Shown: in pieces, positions 46,331 through 58,143 of the stretch
How the letters are laid out: each line of letters starts with the position of its first letter
How positions within the stretch are numbered: the first letter of the stretch is position 1
Source: Hydrangea macrophylla
Lineage: Eukaryota > Streptophyta > Magnoliopsida > Cornales > Hydrangeaceae
Length of the DNA: 64,000 nt
Assembly (NCBI GenBank): GCA_033977485.1
Contig: CM066998.1
Span: 29,947,501 to 30,011,500 of the forward strand
Direction: 5' to 3'
Made by a program: the position numbers and the translations under genes
The notes under the pieces: generated by a model
Told to the model about the DNA's origin: nothing
The model's input: only the letters and a program-made list of their open reading frames with translations
Database searches by the model: none

Positions 46331-47390
46331 ACTTCTGCTAAAAAAAAGAAAGGGAATAAGCGAGTTACTGTGATACTCCGCTTGAGACCAAGTCAAGTCA
46401 AATCAAGTTCTTCAATGTTTTGAGTCTATTTTGAGTTTAATCTTGTGATCGAATCAGTCTATTTTCAAGTTCGGTTGAATATGTACCAAGAAATGTAATC
46501 CTTCTCTTTTGATGGAATGAAATCTCATTTTGCATAATTTGATACGTATAGTAATAAATGCATGAATCACTAAACTAAAATGTCACTTATTCAAATTACC
46601 ATGGATATTACTCTAATAATAAATTTTTGCATAAAAAAGAATCTTGAAAAGGCCAAAGTCTGTTTCGCACTAACACCAAAAAAGAACTGAGAATTGATTA
46701 TTCTAACTTTAAGAATTTAAAGATGCATTGGCTCAAATCTTGAAAAGACATACTTGGGACTGATTTAGAGCTTGCCCAACACACTTTTTCACCATTTCAA
46801 AGCTTGAGCCCAATCTAATTGAGATCCATGCGAATCTGTCCATTTGAAAGTAATGCATACTTAATCCTTGGTGGTAGCAAAATATTTCAGGAAGTTTTTT
46901 ATGCCCTTAAAAAGAAGGCTCGCTAGGTTGAAAACTCGAAAAAGGCACCTAGACAAAAGTTAGAGCTTGAAAAGGTGTTGATTTCCCAAATCTAACCCTA
47001 GCTAGAGAAAGTGAAATAAAGAGAGAAATTTTTTATGAGACAAATGAGAGAATCGCATACATCAAGTTATGTCTTGAGAACGTGTCAAGATCAAGTTTTA
47101 AAAGGCTTAGAAAGGCCACAAACAAATTTTAAGAGCTGACATACACATTGTGAAATTATGAAATTGTGATCTAAAGATCTCATATGTATCAGCTACGTGA
47201 AAAACAAAATTGGCTAGCTAGGCGAAACTGAAAAGGATCAATCCTCAAAATAAAACAAAACAAAAAAAAAATAGAAAAGGAAAAGAATGGGAGATCGAAA
47301 CTAAATCATCTTATTCAAGGCTATCACAAATGGCCCAAAGTTGAACTTGTATGACAATTGGCTTGAAAACCCCTCATACCTCGACCTTTT
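46331..47390 (+). other. Element H non-coding 3' region, first part
   Basis: About 1 kb without recognisable coding, though RT would be expected here in a complete element. Phrases such as AGGCTCGCTAGG and GGCACCTAGACAAAAGTTAG recur later (49085-49130), which suggests local duplication. Confidence 0.55.
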
Positions 47391-48901
47391 TGTTAGGCGA
47401 TGAATAGTTCCTGTTTATAGTCCTAGAGTTATGCTTTGTTAGCCAATTTCATTTAGTTAATAGTTGTTTTTAAAAAGTATTCTATATTTTGTAGGTTTTG
47501 GAGCTTTAATTTGATAATGCACTAAACTCCAATGATTAGTGGCTTTGGAAGTCATTCTGAGCTCAAAAGATGATTCCGGTGAAAGCTGAATGCAATAGCA
47601 GCCTCTGAAAATTGCATTTTTGACAATGAATACTTTCAATTTGAGAAATTTATCTAGAGATATAAAATGTAGATCTTTGAGTTACGGACGTTTTGCTGAA
47701 AGTAGCGAGTCAATCCGAGGTCTGAGTCAAAAGTTACCATAACTCTACGATCGGTGCACAAAGTTGAAAAAATTAGGAAAAAGTGGAATAAAGGGCATCT
47801 CGCTAGAGTGGCCCGCTCGTTTGATTTTGGGGCATCGCATGCGAACGGTAGCGCAAAAAAGTGAAACACGTGTATTTCGATGTCTTAAAGAGCCCTGTGT
47901 GAGCGGAATTGTCTAATGACGTCCAGAAATGTAAATAATGTAGTTTTAGTGCGATTAGGTTTAGGAAAGTATCTAAATTTGCTCCAAATCTATACATATC
48001 CTCTTTTACGTCAAAATAGGGGTTACACAACAATATACACATCCATATACAACTAAAACTTCAGCCATTGAAGAGGGAGAAGCGAGGAGAAGAAGAAGAA
48101 GACCATGGATTTCCATGGCCTCTTCCATCAACCTCTTGCAATCTTTGATTCTATGGCCGCTTAAACCAAGATCTAGGGTTTCAATGAAACCCTAGCCAAA
48201 TAATAGGGTGTTGTTTATGTTTTTTCTTTTAGATTTATTTTGTATGGATGATGATTACATGTGTAGAGGATTTTAAGTAATAAAATCGTATTCATTGATT
48301 AAATCGTTACTTTCAAAATTTTATTCTTGTCTTAGATCTATTTTGAATGTGATTTGCTCAATCATCTATATTTGATGTGCTTGTATAGATTATTTACATG
48401 TAATGGTGCTTAACTGAATTGTGATATCAAGTAGTCGAATAGTTCATGCCTAGGGAAGACGGAGTGTGCCGCAACCCTAGTTTAGTATGAGACACTCCGT
48501 GCCAACCGAAGATGAATTATGTTGATGCTTAAATCATAGTTATCTTCTTGACGAAGTAATTGGGCTTGTAGCGATGATTCCCCATTATCATCCAATGTAA
48601 TAAGCTAATTGAGTGCATAGATACCCTTATTATGAAGCTAGTGATGGATTTGCAATCCTAGGTTCAATACACATATTCAATAAAACAACTTTTAATCGCT
48701 TTCGTAGTTTAGATTTATTTTCATTGTTCTTGGTTCAATTAAAATCAAAATCAAGATTCTGTTTTCTTAATTAACTAGGTTTAGGGTTTTTTAAATTAAA
48801 GTGCTTTTGTAATTCAATCTCTGTGGGTTCGACCTTTACTTCCATGCTACAAATCCTTAGAAAGTAAAGCATACTTTTTCGTCTTGATTCTGACAAGATC
48901 A
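47391..48901 (+). mobile_element. Element K: solo LTR, Athila-like
   Basis: 1511 bp from TGTTAGGCG to GACAAGATCA, with a possible 5-bp duplication CTTTT (47386-47390) and CTTTC (48902-48906). It has a GC-rich box (47795-47860), a TATA-like stretch near 47990, an AG-rich leader, ATGAAACCCTAGC, and near the end AATCTCTGTGGGTTCGACC, as is common in Athila-type LTRs. No second LTR or interior follows, so it probably arose by LTR-LTR recombination. The exact ends are uncertain. Confidence 0.6.
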
Positions 48902-48919
48902 CTTTCCATAACCATTGGC

Positions 48920-49072
48920 ATTGAACTACGCTCGACCTAATTTCCACTCGAGGATACGTAGGCAACCATATCGATTCAGTTGACACCATCATAATCAACC
49001 CCCTTTTTTTCAAGACCTTAGCCCGAACTACGTTGGACCTGGTCCCCACTCAGGAGTACATAGGCAGACTTT
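48920..49072 (+). repeat. Doublet of the GAACTACG/GATACGTAGGCA motif in element H
   Basis: Copy one starts at 48923 (GAACTACGCTCGACC, GGATACGTAGGCA). Copy two starts at 49024, about 100 bp later (GAACTACGTTGGACC, GTACATAGGCA). Homologous to the B doublet. Confidence 0.8.
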
Positions 49073-50449
49073 TAAAAAGAGAAGAAGGATGGCTCGCTAG
49101 GGCAAAAATCCAAAATGACGCTTAGGCAAAAATTAGAGCTAGATCTAATGTGAGCAATAACAATAGAGTGAGAGAAAAGAGCTCGATAGGTCACTTCATC
49201 AGTGCCTAGGCAAAAGTTATGAGCACCTGAGAGATTAAAAGTTGCGGTCCTTACCTCAAGCCTGAAATTACCTTCCACACTAGGGGCAAACTTTTATTAC
49301 CTGCCTTATTTGCCTGAAATTTACTATCTACCCTTCATACAAGGAAAAACTTCAGTCACCTACCTTGTTTGCCCAGAACCTCCAATGAACCATTATCCAG
49401 ACTAGGGGTAAACTTCAGTCACCTACCTTGTTTGCCTATGAATTCTTCTTCCTACACTTCAAACTAGAGGCAAACTTTATTTTCAAGTCGCCAAGTTGTT
49501 TTGAAAATATTGAAACACTGCATCTTTTATTTTCAAAGCTAGGGCACAAATTCATATCACACTTTGGATTAACAAATAATTGCCTAGACTTTAGGGAGGA
49601 ATTTTTAAAGCTTAGATTTATCAGTAGAGTACTACTACAAAAAGACTTGAAATGAACACATTAGTAAAGTGGTACATCATTTATGACGAAGAAACATGGG
49701 ATCATGGTAATTTGGGAACATGTTGTCAATCCTTCTTTAGTTGAGTCAGTAATAATCTGATCAAAAGAGTATCAGAGCTCAAGGTTTTATATGAACCACT
49801 CTTCTTGTCATCTCTACTCCTGTCAAGTCCATTCATCCAAATGGTCTCAAATGTGTGGATTTAAAGTAATTCCCAATTATAAAACCTGTGGATACAAGTA
49901 GAAGTTCCGAACACCATTACTACACTTGTCAAGGCTGCAACATGATAAGTGTCCCATGAATCTCAAGCATTAGTAACAGTCATAAGTCAGTTCGTAAGAT
50001 CCACTGGTTATCTTCCTCTAGTTCCTCAGCAAGCAAACCAAAATCATGTCACAAATTTCCTTTATCCCCAGTTGATTTACTCTATTCCTAGTGCAAAAAT
50101 TCCCTCCCCAGTAGAATCTTGTCTTCCCCAGCAAAGTCATTCCAAACAGAGCTAGTTCATCTCCAGAAAAGTTTCCTGAACAAATGTGGTATATCTCAAT
50201 CAGAACCACATCCTCTCCAAATCCTCAGACGAAACCATTTTCATCCCAAAAAAGGGTCGTTTCCTTCCTTACATAAAAAATTCACTCCTAACAGGATTGT
50301 CCCTGGAAGAGATGTTTTTCCTCCAACAAGTTCAGTTTATCTTTAGTACAATCACTTGCTCCGTTAGCATAATCATCTTACCCCCAAAAGAGACGTTTCA
50401 TCTCCAGCAGATTCAATTTATCTCTAGCAGGCTTATCGATTAGTTCATT
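49073..50449 (+). other. Element H non-coding 3' region, second part
   Basis: Contains AGGGGCAAACTT/TTTGCC units (49280-49500) as in B, then degenerate DNA. Frames of up to 85 codons (50119-50443) contain repeated KSFQTEL-like words from short repeats (CTCCAGAAAAG, CCCCAG). No protein family is recognised. Confidence 0.5.
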
Positions 50450-51215
50450 GTGAATTCTTCTGATCATGGTTAATACAACCGATGAACCAACCTTTGGCAG
50501 TCACAGTAATTCACTGTTGGCTCATCACCTCGATTAGTACATCGTCAGTTCTTCTTATCACGGTTAGTCTAACCGTTAATCCAATCCATGGCAGTCACAG
50601 TAATTCACTGTCGGCTCATCATCTCGATTAGTACATCGTCAGTTCTTCTTATCATGGTTAGTCTAACCATTAATCCAATCCATGGCAGTTACAGTGCTTC
50701 ACTATCAACTCGTCCTCTCGATTAGTACATCGTCAGTTCTTCTAATCACGATTAGTACAACAGTAGATCCAATCCATGGCAGTCACAGTAGTTCACTATT
50801 GACTCGTCACCTCGATTAGTACATCGTTAGTTCTTCTAATCATGTTTAGTCCAACCGTTGATCCAATCCATGGCAGTCACGGTAATGCACTATCGACTCA
50901 TCACCTCGATTAGAACATCATCAGTTCTTTTAATCACGGTTAGTTCAACTGTTGATCCAATCCATGGCAGTCAGGGTAATTCACTGTCGACTCGTCACGC
51001 CTCAATTAATACATCATCTATTCCTTTAATCACCGTTAGTCTAACCATCAGTCTGACCCATGAAAGTCACAGTAATTCATTATCGACTCATCACCTCGAT
51101 TAGTACATCACCAGTTCTTCTGATCACAGTTTATCTCGTCATTGATCCAATCTATGACAGTTACAATAGTTCACTGTCAACTCATCATTTCGATTAGTAC
51201 ATCGTTAGTTCTTTA
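50450..51215. repeat. 94-bp tandem repeat in element H
   Basis: About eight units with CGATTAGTACATCGTCAGTT, GGTTAGTCTAACC and CCATGGCAGTCACAGTAATT; start-to-start distance is 94 bp where measured (50540 to 50634). The GGTTAGTCTAACC box inside each unit is a perfect palindrome. It occupies the place of the 63-bp array in B but is unrelated in sequence. Confidence 0.9.
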
Positions 51216-51869
51216 ATCATCAAAATACATTTTGTTCATCATTTTGTGCGTCATCGTCATCATTCAAAATATGTCTTGTTCATTGTTCTCCAATACGTTC
51301 TCCTCACCATTCTAATTCAAAGTACATTCCGTTTATCAATCTCATTCAAACTAAAATCTATTTATTCACTTAGTGTTAGTCACATTGTGAGACCCATCAC
51401 TCTCAAATCATCCTTCGCTTGAACACATTGTGCTTATCACTGTGCTCTCAATTTGACACGATTCCATTAGACACGATACTTGCATTTCATAAACCCACTA
51501 GAAGTGACACACCCAAATTACTAGCTCATGCTAGGATCACCTATTCGTATAATACAACACCACGCACGGCGTGGCTTAGTGCACATCCTTACCACATCCA
51601 TGCATTGCATAGCTTCCTTCTAGCATATCATTCGCCTGTTTGTTGTCCATTTGCATGTATAATTTGTTTCTTTATGCCCCAAACTACATCTTGGTCTAAT
51701 TCTCCTTGGGATACATAGGCAGCTCACTTAGGGCACAACCAGCACTAGCTTCATCTTTTATAATGCATTCATCCTTGATATTTAGCCTAAAAGAGACTCG
51801 TCTATTCAAGGCTTTGGCACTCGCTTGCGACATGCGTTACCTCGCAAGTTCATGCCAAAGAGGGGAAAC
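51216..51869 (+). other. Element H 3' end of interior with motif copy and polypurine tract
   Basis: Non-coding. Motif copy at 51680-51722 (AAACTACATCTTGGTCTAAT, GGGATACATAGGCA). The polypurine tract GCCAAAGAGGGGAAAC ends at 51869. The preceding GCGACATGCGTTACCTCGC phrase is shared with C and J. Confidence 0.7.
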
Positions 51870-52740
51870 TATAGACACCCCATTTTGTTGGTTAACAGAT
51901 TTAGGAGGCAACAAACATATCAAACCTCGATGATTAGAAAGATCGGATTTTCAGAGATTGCCTCTAACTCTCAAGAAACTCAAGAATTGATCAAAATGAC
52001 CAAAATGCCCCTAAATCCCAAAACTCTTTGAATTGGTCTAGAAGCTCAAAAATCATTCGATGTCATTGAAAATAAACAGAAAAGTTTTTTTAAAGAGAAA
52101 CATTTGAAAATATCAGCTCTCAGAGGATCCCGGAAGTACCAAAACTTCCCGTTTAACCAGTTTGAGTGGTTTGAACGGTTTGACTTCCCGAAACTTCAAT
52201 AGTTTTCCAACGGTATATCACAAATCATTTCTTGACTTAAATTGAATTTATTATGAATTTTCGAATGTGAAAAAGGCGATCAAATCGACATTTATTGCAA
52301 ATACTGCAAAAATTTCCAACATTTTATGGAAATTGTACGTCAATGCATTTCCAACGATATATCACAAGCTTAATTTAGTATTCATATGATTTTTTTGTGA
52401 ATTTCAGAAGAAATAGGGTCGTTTCACGAATTCTGGAAGTTCTGTAAGCCAAAACACAAATTCTAGTCAATCGGGGGGTTGACTGCCACGACGGCAGTCC
52501 CCTATTGCCGCAGAGGCACTCTCCCAGTACCGCGGCAGTACTCGGAGAGATTTCTCATTTTTTTGTAATGTTTGTTTAATTTTTGGGTTTTAATTCATAT
52601 TCATAATAAATAAAATGACATAGTTTTGATATTCTGAACTTTTTGGACCAATTAGAGACTTTCTAAAACCAAAAATACCTCCCCAATTGGCCTATAAAAG
52701 AGACCCATTTTCTTCCATTTGGGAAGAACATAGAAGCTCT

Positions 52741-52787
<47 letters not shown>

Positions 52788-54211
52788 GGGAGAAATAGAG
52801 AGAAAAATAGAGATTTTCTTCTTCCAAGACCAATCCAAATGTGAGTTTCAATTAGTTTTCTCAAAATGAAACTAGTATTTACAAGATTTTAATTCATTTT
52901 CTTCATTTTCTTTAAGTTTCCAATGAGTTAGAGAGCAATCTACACCCACATGCAAATATATACATATATGAGAGGTTGAATGCTTGTGGTTCCACCATTG
53001 ATAAATCATTGATTATATACTTGTTCTTCTTTCCTAACTCCATTTCTATTTTTATTTTTTCTTTATCATACTTGCATTTCCCTTGTCATGCCCATTTCTA
53101 TTTTTATTTCTTTACATTCTAGCATAATCTCTTCTCAACCCCCATTTCTATTTTGGTTCATTTTTATTTGCATAATCTATCCCTCATCTCATTTCTATTT
53201 TGATTTCTTTGTCATTTGATGATCATCTCTTCTTACCTCATTTCTTTTTTATTTCTCTTTGATTATTTACTTGTTCATCATCACATCTAGATGATGACAT
53301 GTTGTTTGAGGGGAGTGAATCCTTATGGATAGTAGCTCTTGACTTCAAAAACACGTTTAATAGATGATGATTTCAACTTCAATAATTTCCCAAGTATTCA
53401 TGAGGGCTTAATCTAAATACAACAAGGTCTTGCAAATAACTTTGGAAGTTCTTGATATGAGTTTGAATTTGATATCCATTTAGTGCTAGAAATACACTCT
53501 CAAATTCCCCTTTTCAAAACCCCTCTAGAACCCCCCACATTTTGATTCCAAGAAATAAATACTTGTTTTCTAAAAAAAACCCCAAAACAATGAGTTGTTC
53601 AACTTGAAAATGTTATTCTGAGTTCAATACTCAATGGATAATTGTAATAACACTTGAAAAGTATTTCTAACTCATTAGAGAATGCCCAAGATTTTTGGTT
53701 TAATTTTAAACCACTTGGAAGGGTTCCATTTTGACCCAAACATTCTTCTAAAATATACTGTTTTTCTGTCACAACATCTGTAGTTGACTTCCAACTTGTT
53801 TTCCAGAAAACATTTCCAAAACGATGGTCCTTACTTATTTTTCCTTTGAGAATCAGTGTCTTAGGAAACTTTTCGCATATTATGAGCCTTCAAATGTTTT
53901 GTTTGCAATTTCAAAGATTTTTTATTCATTTCGGTCTACATTACGGATTCTATTTTTGAGTGACCTCTTTTTTTATATGATTTCTCTCAATTTATAACTT
54001 CAATTTGTCTTTTTCCTTTGTGTTCTATACTCAGTAGGGATGATCTCCATAAAATATCACGAATTTAACGTGCTCCTAACCTCATTTTTCTAATTTTACA
54101 AAATCAGTTCATATGCATTCAAAATTAGCTCATGTCTTGGGGAGTTGTTCATATGTAATACTCGTACATTCTCTATGATTTTGACGAATACATATTTGCA
54201 ATGAACTTCTA
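51870..54211 (+). mobile_element. Element H 3' LTR, cut by element I
   Basis: Starts TATAGACACCCC (TG changed to TA). Homologous to C's LTR to about 19310, with GC-rich palindromes (52482-52545), a TATA box (CCTATAAAAG, 52691-52700), an AG run (52743-52782), and CT-rich repeats private to H (about 53040-53230). Homology stops at 54211, where I begins. The remaining roughly 770 bp should lie beyond the window. Confidence 0.83.
52743..52782. repeat. (AG)n microsatellite in H leader
   Basis: About 20 AG units just downstream of the TATA box. Relatives C and J have only a few imperfect AG repeats here. Confidence 0.95.
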
Positions 54212-56410
54212 TGTTGATACTTTGTTTTAACCTTATCTTTGGTGAATTTTGATCACCAATCGATTGCCATGATATCCCAATCGATTGCGAACTTTTGAGG
54301 ACCAATCGATTGCCACTTTTACCAATCGATTGCCCTTGCTACCTTAGTCCTAATAGATTGCCCACTGAACCCAATCGATTGTCCCTAACCGAACTTGGTC
54401 TTCAAGCATTTTCTGCGAGCTTGACACCACCTGCTTCCACATACACTACATTTTGCTATAAATACTGACCCAAACTCATCACAGACCTATTTTGTTATTT
54501 CCCTTGAGATATACTTATATATACACTCATGTATTCATATGTATACACCCATGTACACACTTACACACTTTTATACACTACCCGTATACACAATTTCAAG
54601 AAGAGGTGAAGAAGGATAGAAAAAAGAGGAAGAAAGGAGAGAGTAAAGAGATAGAAGAGAAAAACAGAGGAGAAAGATAAATCCATCATTAAAAGCTCAA
54701 AGTACAAGATTTTTAAGCACACCACGACACCTACACACATTTGTGAGTTCTCAAACTTACTTAGTAGCTTCATGAGATGTTTTTAGCAGTTTTTGTGTGA
54801 AGAAAATGAGTTATTTATATATAAAATTAGTCCTGGATAGTTTTAGTACATTCTTGGCAAGAAGATGAAGTACCAATCGATTGGCTCTTATCCCAATCGA
54901 TTAGTGATTTTCCCAATCGATTGGCATAAGTTAGATACCAATCAATTGCCATTCTGCTTAATCGATTGGCACTTAAATTTCCCTAATTGATTATTGAGGT
55001 ATTCCAATCGATTGTACCTTAGCAGAATGTTTATAATGTTGTATTATGTGAATCACATGTCTATCAGAGCTTTCTATTATTATTGTAATATGCTAGATTG
55101 GAACTTTAGTTGTTATGAAGATACATGTATGAATAATACATCTATGTCATTTTATAAGTAAACCTTTAACCTAAGGAAGTTCGTACTGAGAAGCCAACAT
55201 GCATATTTTGGAACATTGTAGTCACGAAGACTGTTTGTCTATTCATATGGTATGAGTTTAGGCGATCGCGGAGATTGTGAGTTATGGCGGGTTGAGTCTT
55301 CTGGTGCGAATCCTGAATATCATGACAATTGATAGCCAGGATTGTGGAAAGAGAAATGATGATTGATATATGTATCGGCCAGTATGATGATACCAAGGCA
55401 CGTTGTTAATATCTAATGGCTGGTATGATGATACCAAGGCACGTTGTAAATATGTAACGGCAGGTACTTCGTACCAGGAAACGTCGTAGAGAATGGGTTA
55501 GTTGAGGTTTCATACCAGGTAGACCATTACATTATGAGAATGGGATAGCTAAATTTTTGTACTAGGCTAACCATTACTACATATATATATATAAAAGTGA
55601 ATCAAAATCTTTAGGAGGAGAGTTTCCATCCAAGCTGAGGTTTCGTACAAGGCTGACCATTACTATATATATGAAAGTTAATCAAAATCTTTGGGAGGGG
55701 AGTTTTTGTCCAAGCGACGTATGGTTAGACATGTATGGAGAATGAGTCAGTAATATAGACATATAGTCCATAACACTGTAAGTCAAGTCATTAAGTCGCG
55801 TATGGTGTGTCAGAATGTGCTATAACTAGAATGTTGAGAGCAATATTTCTAAATGCAAATGCGATTTAAAGACTTCTTATTATGATACTCTATTAGTTTA
55901 TTACTCACTCAGCTTCCACACGCTGACGGTATTTATGCCGCTGGATATACTTATGTCCAACTTTCTAAACATATGGTTACACAGGTGAGATACCTGTTGA
56001 CGAGGACTACTACCAGGACTACCCAGAGGAATGCTATGCCTGGGAGGATCAGAGCGAGGATGGGATCAAAGAAGTGCATCATCAAGCCGACGATGACATC
56101 TTCGCCACTTGAAGCTTAGGGCTAGATTAGTTGTCCTTTAAATAAATTATGTTTAACTATGTTCTTTTATAGTTGGCGAGTTGCCTTAAGACTTGGATTT
56201 AAGTTTACTGCTATTGTTGAGTTTTGTATTAAGATCTTTTAACTTTAAGTTATTCATTTCAGTATTAGTATTTTAACTTCTGCATTTATATCTCTGATAT
56301 TTTAGAGCGCTGTGTGTGGACAATCGAGTGATATTCACCAATCATGGCCTACGGGTCCCAAAAAAAATGGAATTTTATTTTCCTTCTTTTTGCTACATCA
56401 GGGCATGATA
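54212..56410 (+). mobile_element. Element I 5' LTR
   Basis: 2199 bp starting TGTTGATAC; its end (GGGTCCC ... GCTACATCAGGGCATGATA) is the counterpart of the D LTR end. It has two clusters of CAATCGATTG sites, a TATA box, a GA-rich leader (54596-54680), and distal tandem repeats (55360-55480 of about 54 bp with ATGATGATACCAAGGCACG; 55540-55720 of about 100 bp). Confidence 0.75.
54250..55020 (+). promoter_or_regulatory. Element I LTR promoter: TATA between two CAATCGATTG arrays
   Basis: First cluster 54253-54390 (about seven sites), TATA box CTATAAATA at 54456-54464, GA-rich leader, second cluster 54872-55020 (about seven sites). TATA-to-second-cluster distance is about 410 bp. Confidence 0.62.
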
Positions 56411-56417
56411 GGATTTT

Positions 56418-56430
56418 TGGTATCGTAGCC
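56418..56430 (+). other. Element I primer-binding site
   Basis: TGGTATCGTAGCC, a tRNA-Met-type site with two changed bases (CAG to CGT), 7 nt after the LTR. Confidence 0.75.
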
Positions 56431-56653
56431 TAGGTTTTGCTTGTGCTTACTAATTGCCCGACACATTTAGCATTCAAGTTTAAGCTTTTAAGATATGAGT
56501 CTCAGAGTTTAGTTTTGATATTAGATAGTTTCTTTTTTAGGTAGCATGGCGCCTATATTTGTCCTAGATGTGTACAAAGGGCATTGAATACATAAGGGTT
56601 GAGTAGAAATAGCGAACTCGGTGTACTACACAAGGATGATCCATTAGAGAGCC

Positions 56654-57576
56654 ATGACCACTCTAGAGGCGGACCTACGATACAATTTTGATATCCTGAG
56701 GACTGAGGATCCAAAGGAGCTTCGAGTAGAGGTGATCTATCATGAGTATACACTGAGGCATATTGAGGAGGAGTCGATAGCGATATTGCATGGTCTAGAA
56801 ATTTATCAATATCTTCTTAGGAACGTCAGTCGTATGCTGCCACCACTTCCAAAGGAGCCACCTCCACAGATACGACCACCACCCCCGGAGGAGGATGATG
56901 AGCTAATGGTAGGCGATGCCTGAAAGATAGATGATGATGATTTGGATATTGATGATGAGGACTTAGATGGTGATGACAAGGGTTTGGATGGTCAGGATAA
57001 GGCTGAGATAAAGCCAGAGCTGCCATTATCTCCTCTAGTTATTATAGTTTTAGATGATGAGGAAGAGAAGGATCTGGAGGAGGATATCATACCCGAGGAG
57101 GATCTGGTAGCTAATGAGGAGCTGTAGGCTAAGGATATTATGCTAGATGAGGTTCTGCTAGCTGATGAGGTGTTAGAGGATGAGGATGATGAGGATGATG
57201 AGGAATAGGACACCGAGAAGATGGACATACCAGTAGGGGAAGACATTTTGTGGCTGAGGAGGACTTTGCAAATAATGGTGTCGTACCTTAGGTAGCTCCA
57301 GAAGGCACAGCTAACATAGCACATATCACAACATAGTAGGCAGGAATGATGCCAGCATATTCCCATGAATTTGTGATTGGAGAGGCAGTGTTAGCAGAGG
57401 CCGTAGCATAGGCTATAGACGAGGACGTTGAGGACCTAGAGGAAGGACTTATGTTGGAGGATCTTGACGAGCCCCTAGATGAGGATGAGCCGTTAGACGA
57501 GGATGGAGATGAGGGAAATCTGATTGCCCGAGAGTATGAGGCTTCATTCTATGGGTCAGACATGGATGAATCCTGA
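56654..57576 (+). pseudogene. Acidic, proline-containing frame upstream of gag in element I
   Basis: A frame of about 307 codons lies between primer site and gag. It starts MTTLEADLRYNFDILRTEDP, passes through a helical charged part (IYHEYTLRHIEEESIAILHG), a proline stretch (PPLPKEPPPQIRPPPPEE), then long Asp/Glu runs, and ends YEASFYGSDMDES with TGA at 57574. In-frame breaks are TGA 56921, TAG 57125 and TAG 57206, then a shift near 57215-57240 and more TAGs. Between breaks the composition stays strongly acidic, so a single coding frame once existed. No family is recognised. A and D have no counterpart. It could be an accessory protein or an N-terminal extension of gag. Confidence 0.55.
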
Positions 57577-57877
57577 GGAGGATTCTCTAAGTTTATAGTT
57601 TAGTTTGTTTATAGGGCATGTCATCTACTTTTCGCTTTTGGGTATTTTTGGGGGATAGTTGTACATTGTAGTCGGCTTACGCGTAACCTTTGTATAGCAG
57701 TGAAATCTTGTAAGCTTATGTCTTGATTGTGAATATATATGTATGAGACAATTTTTCTGTGTATATCTGAGATTCCCGTCTACTTATTGCTTTACCATGG
57801 TTATGTTTGATATTGTTTGGGATGAGATCAACATCATAATGATAGATCTTTTATACGTACACTGGACACAAAGCACT

Positions 57878-58143
57878 ATGGCTAGAGTTGCTAGAGATTG
57901 CCACAAACATAGAGTACCCATTTTGGTAGAGATGGATCCAACGAGAGCATTCGATGCTTTCATGAAACGTATGAAACATTTGGGAAGTACCCATAATCAC
58001 TGCAACAATCCTGGTGGGGTTCAGATAGGAGACAAGTTTTTGGAAAAGATTTTAGCGTTGCGACCGGAGAGATTTGATAGTTTGACGGAACCCTGGAAAG
58101 CAGAACAATAGCTCAGAGAGATGGAATTGATCTTTGAGGTTGT
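57878..58143 (+). pseudogene. Element I gag, N-terminal part, cut by element J
   Basis: Starts MARVARDCHKHRVPILVEMD at 57878. Then ILALRPERFDSLTEPWKAEQ, a TAG stop (58109-58111), and LREMELIFEV, matching D's gag around ALQPETFTGLTGAWQAEQ and IELIFET. It stops where J's LTR begins (58144). The rest should lie beyond J, outside the window. The upstream frame from 57743 is not part of gag. Confidence 0.8.

Larger units (their letters stand above)
45773..54211 (+). mobile_element. Element H: Tat/Ogre-like retrotransposon, visible 3' part
   Basis: Outermost element, host to A (in gag), K (in the interior) and I (in the 3' LTR). Visible are the gag end (45773-46330), a long non-coding 3' region (to 51869) and the first 2.3 kb of the 3' LTR (from 51870). 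Its 5' LTR lies to the left of the window. There is no pol between gag and the 3' region, as in B. The LTR is of the C/J family. Confidence 0.8.
54212..58143 (+). mobile_element. Element I: Tekay/Del-like retrotransposon, 5' part
   Basis: 5' LTR 54212-56410, Met primer site 56418-56430, an acidic frame (56654-57576) and gag start (57878-58143), then cut by J. The remainder is beyond the window. LTR layout and gag match A and D, but I is on the plus strand and is a distinct subfamily. TTCTA (54207-54211) would be the left copy of its target duplication. Confidence 0.8.

Noticed and set aside
50119..50443. Frames of 75-85 codons in H as a small protein gene
   Set aside because: They overlap in two frames across short CCCCAG/CTCCAG repeats and have no recognised domain.
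56992..57366. 124-codon serine-rich frame on the minus strand
   Set aside because: It is the reverse complement of the GAT/GAG repeats of the acidic frame; the plus-strand reading has sense continuity and the right place in the element.
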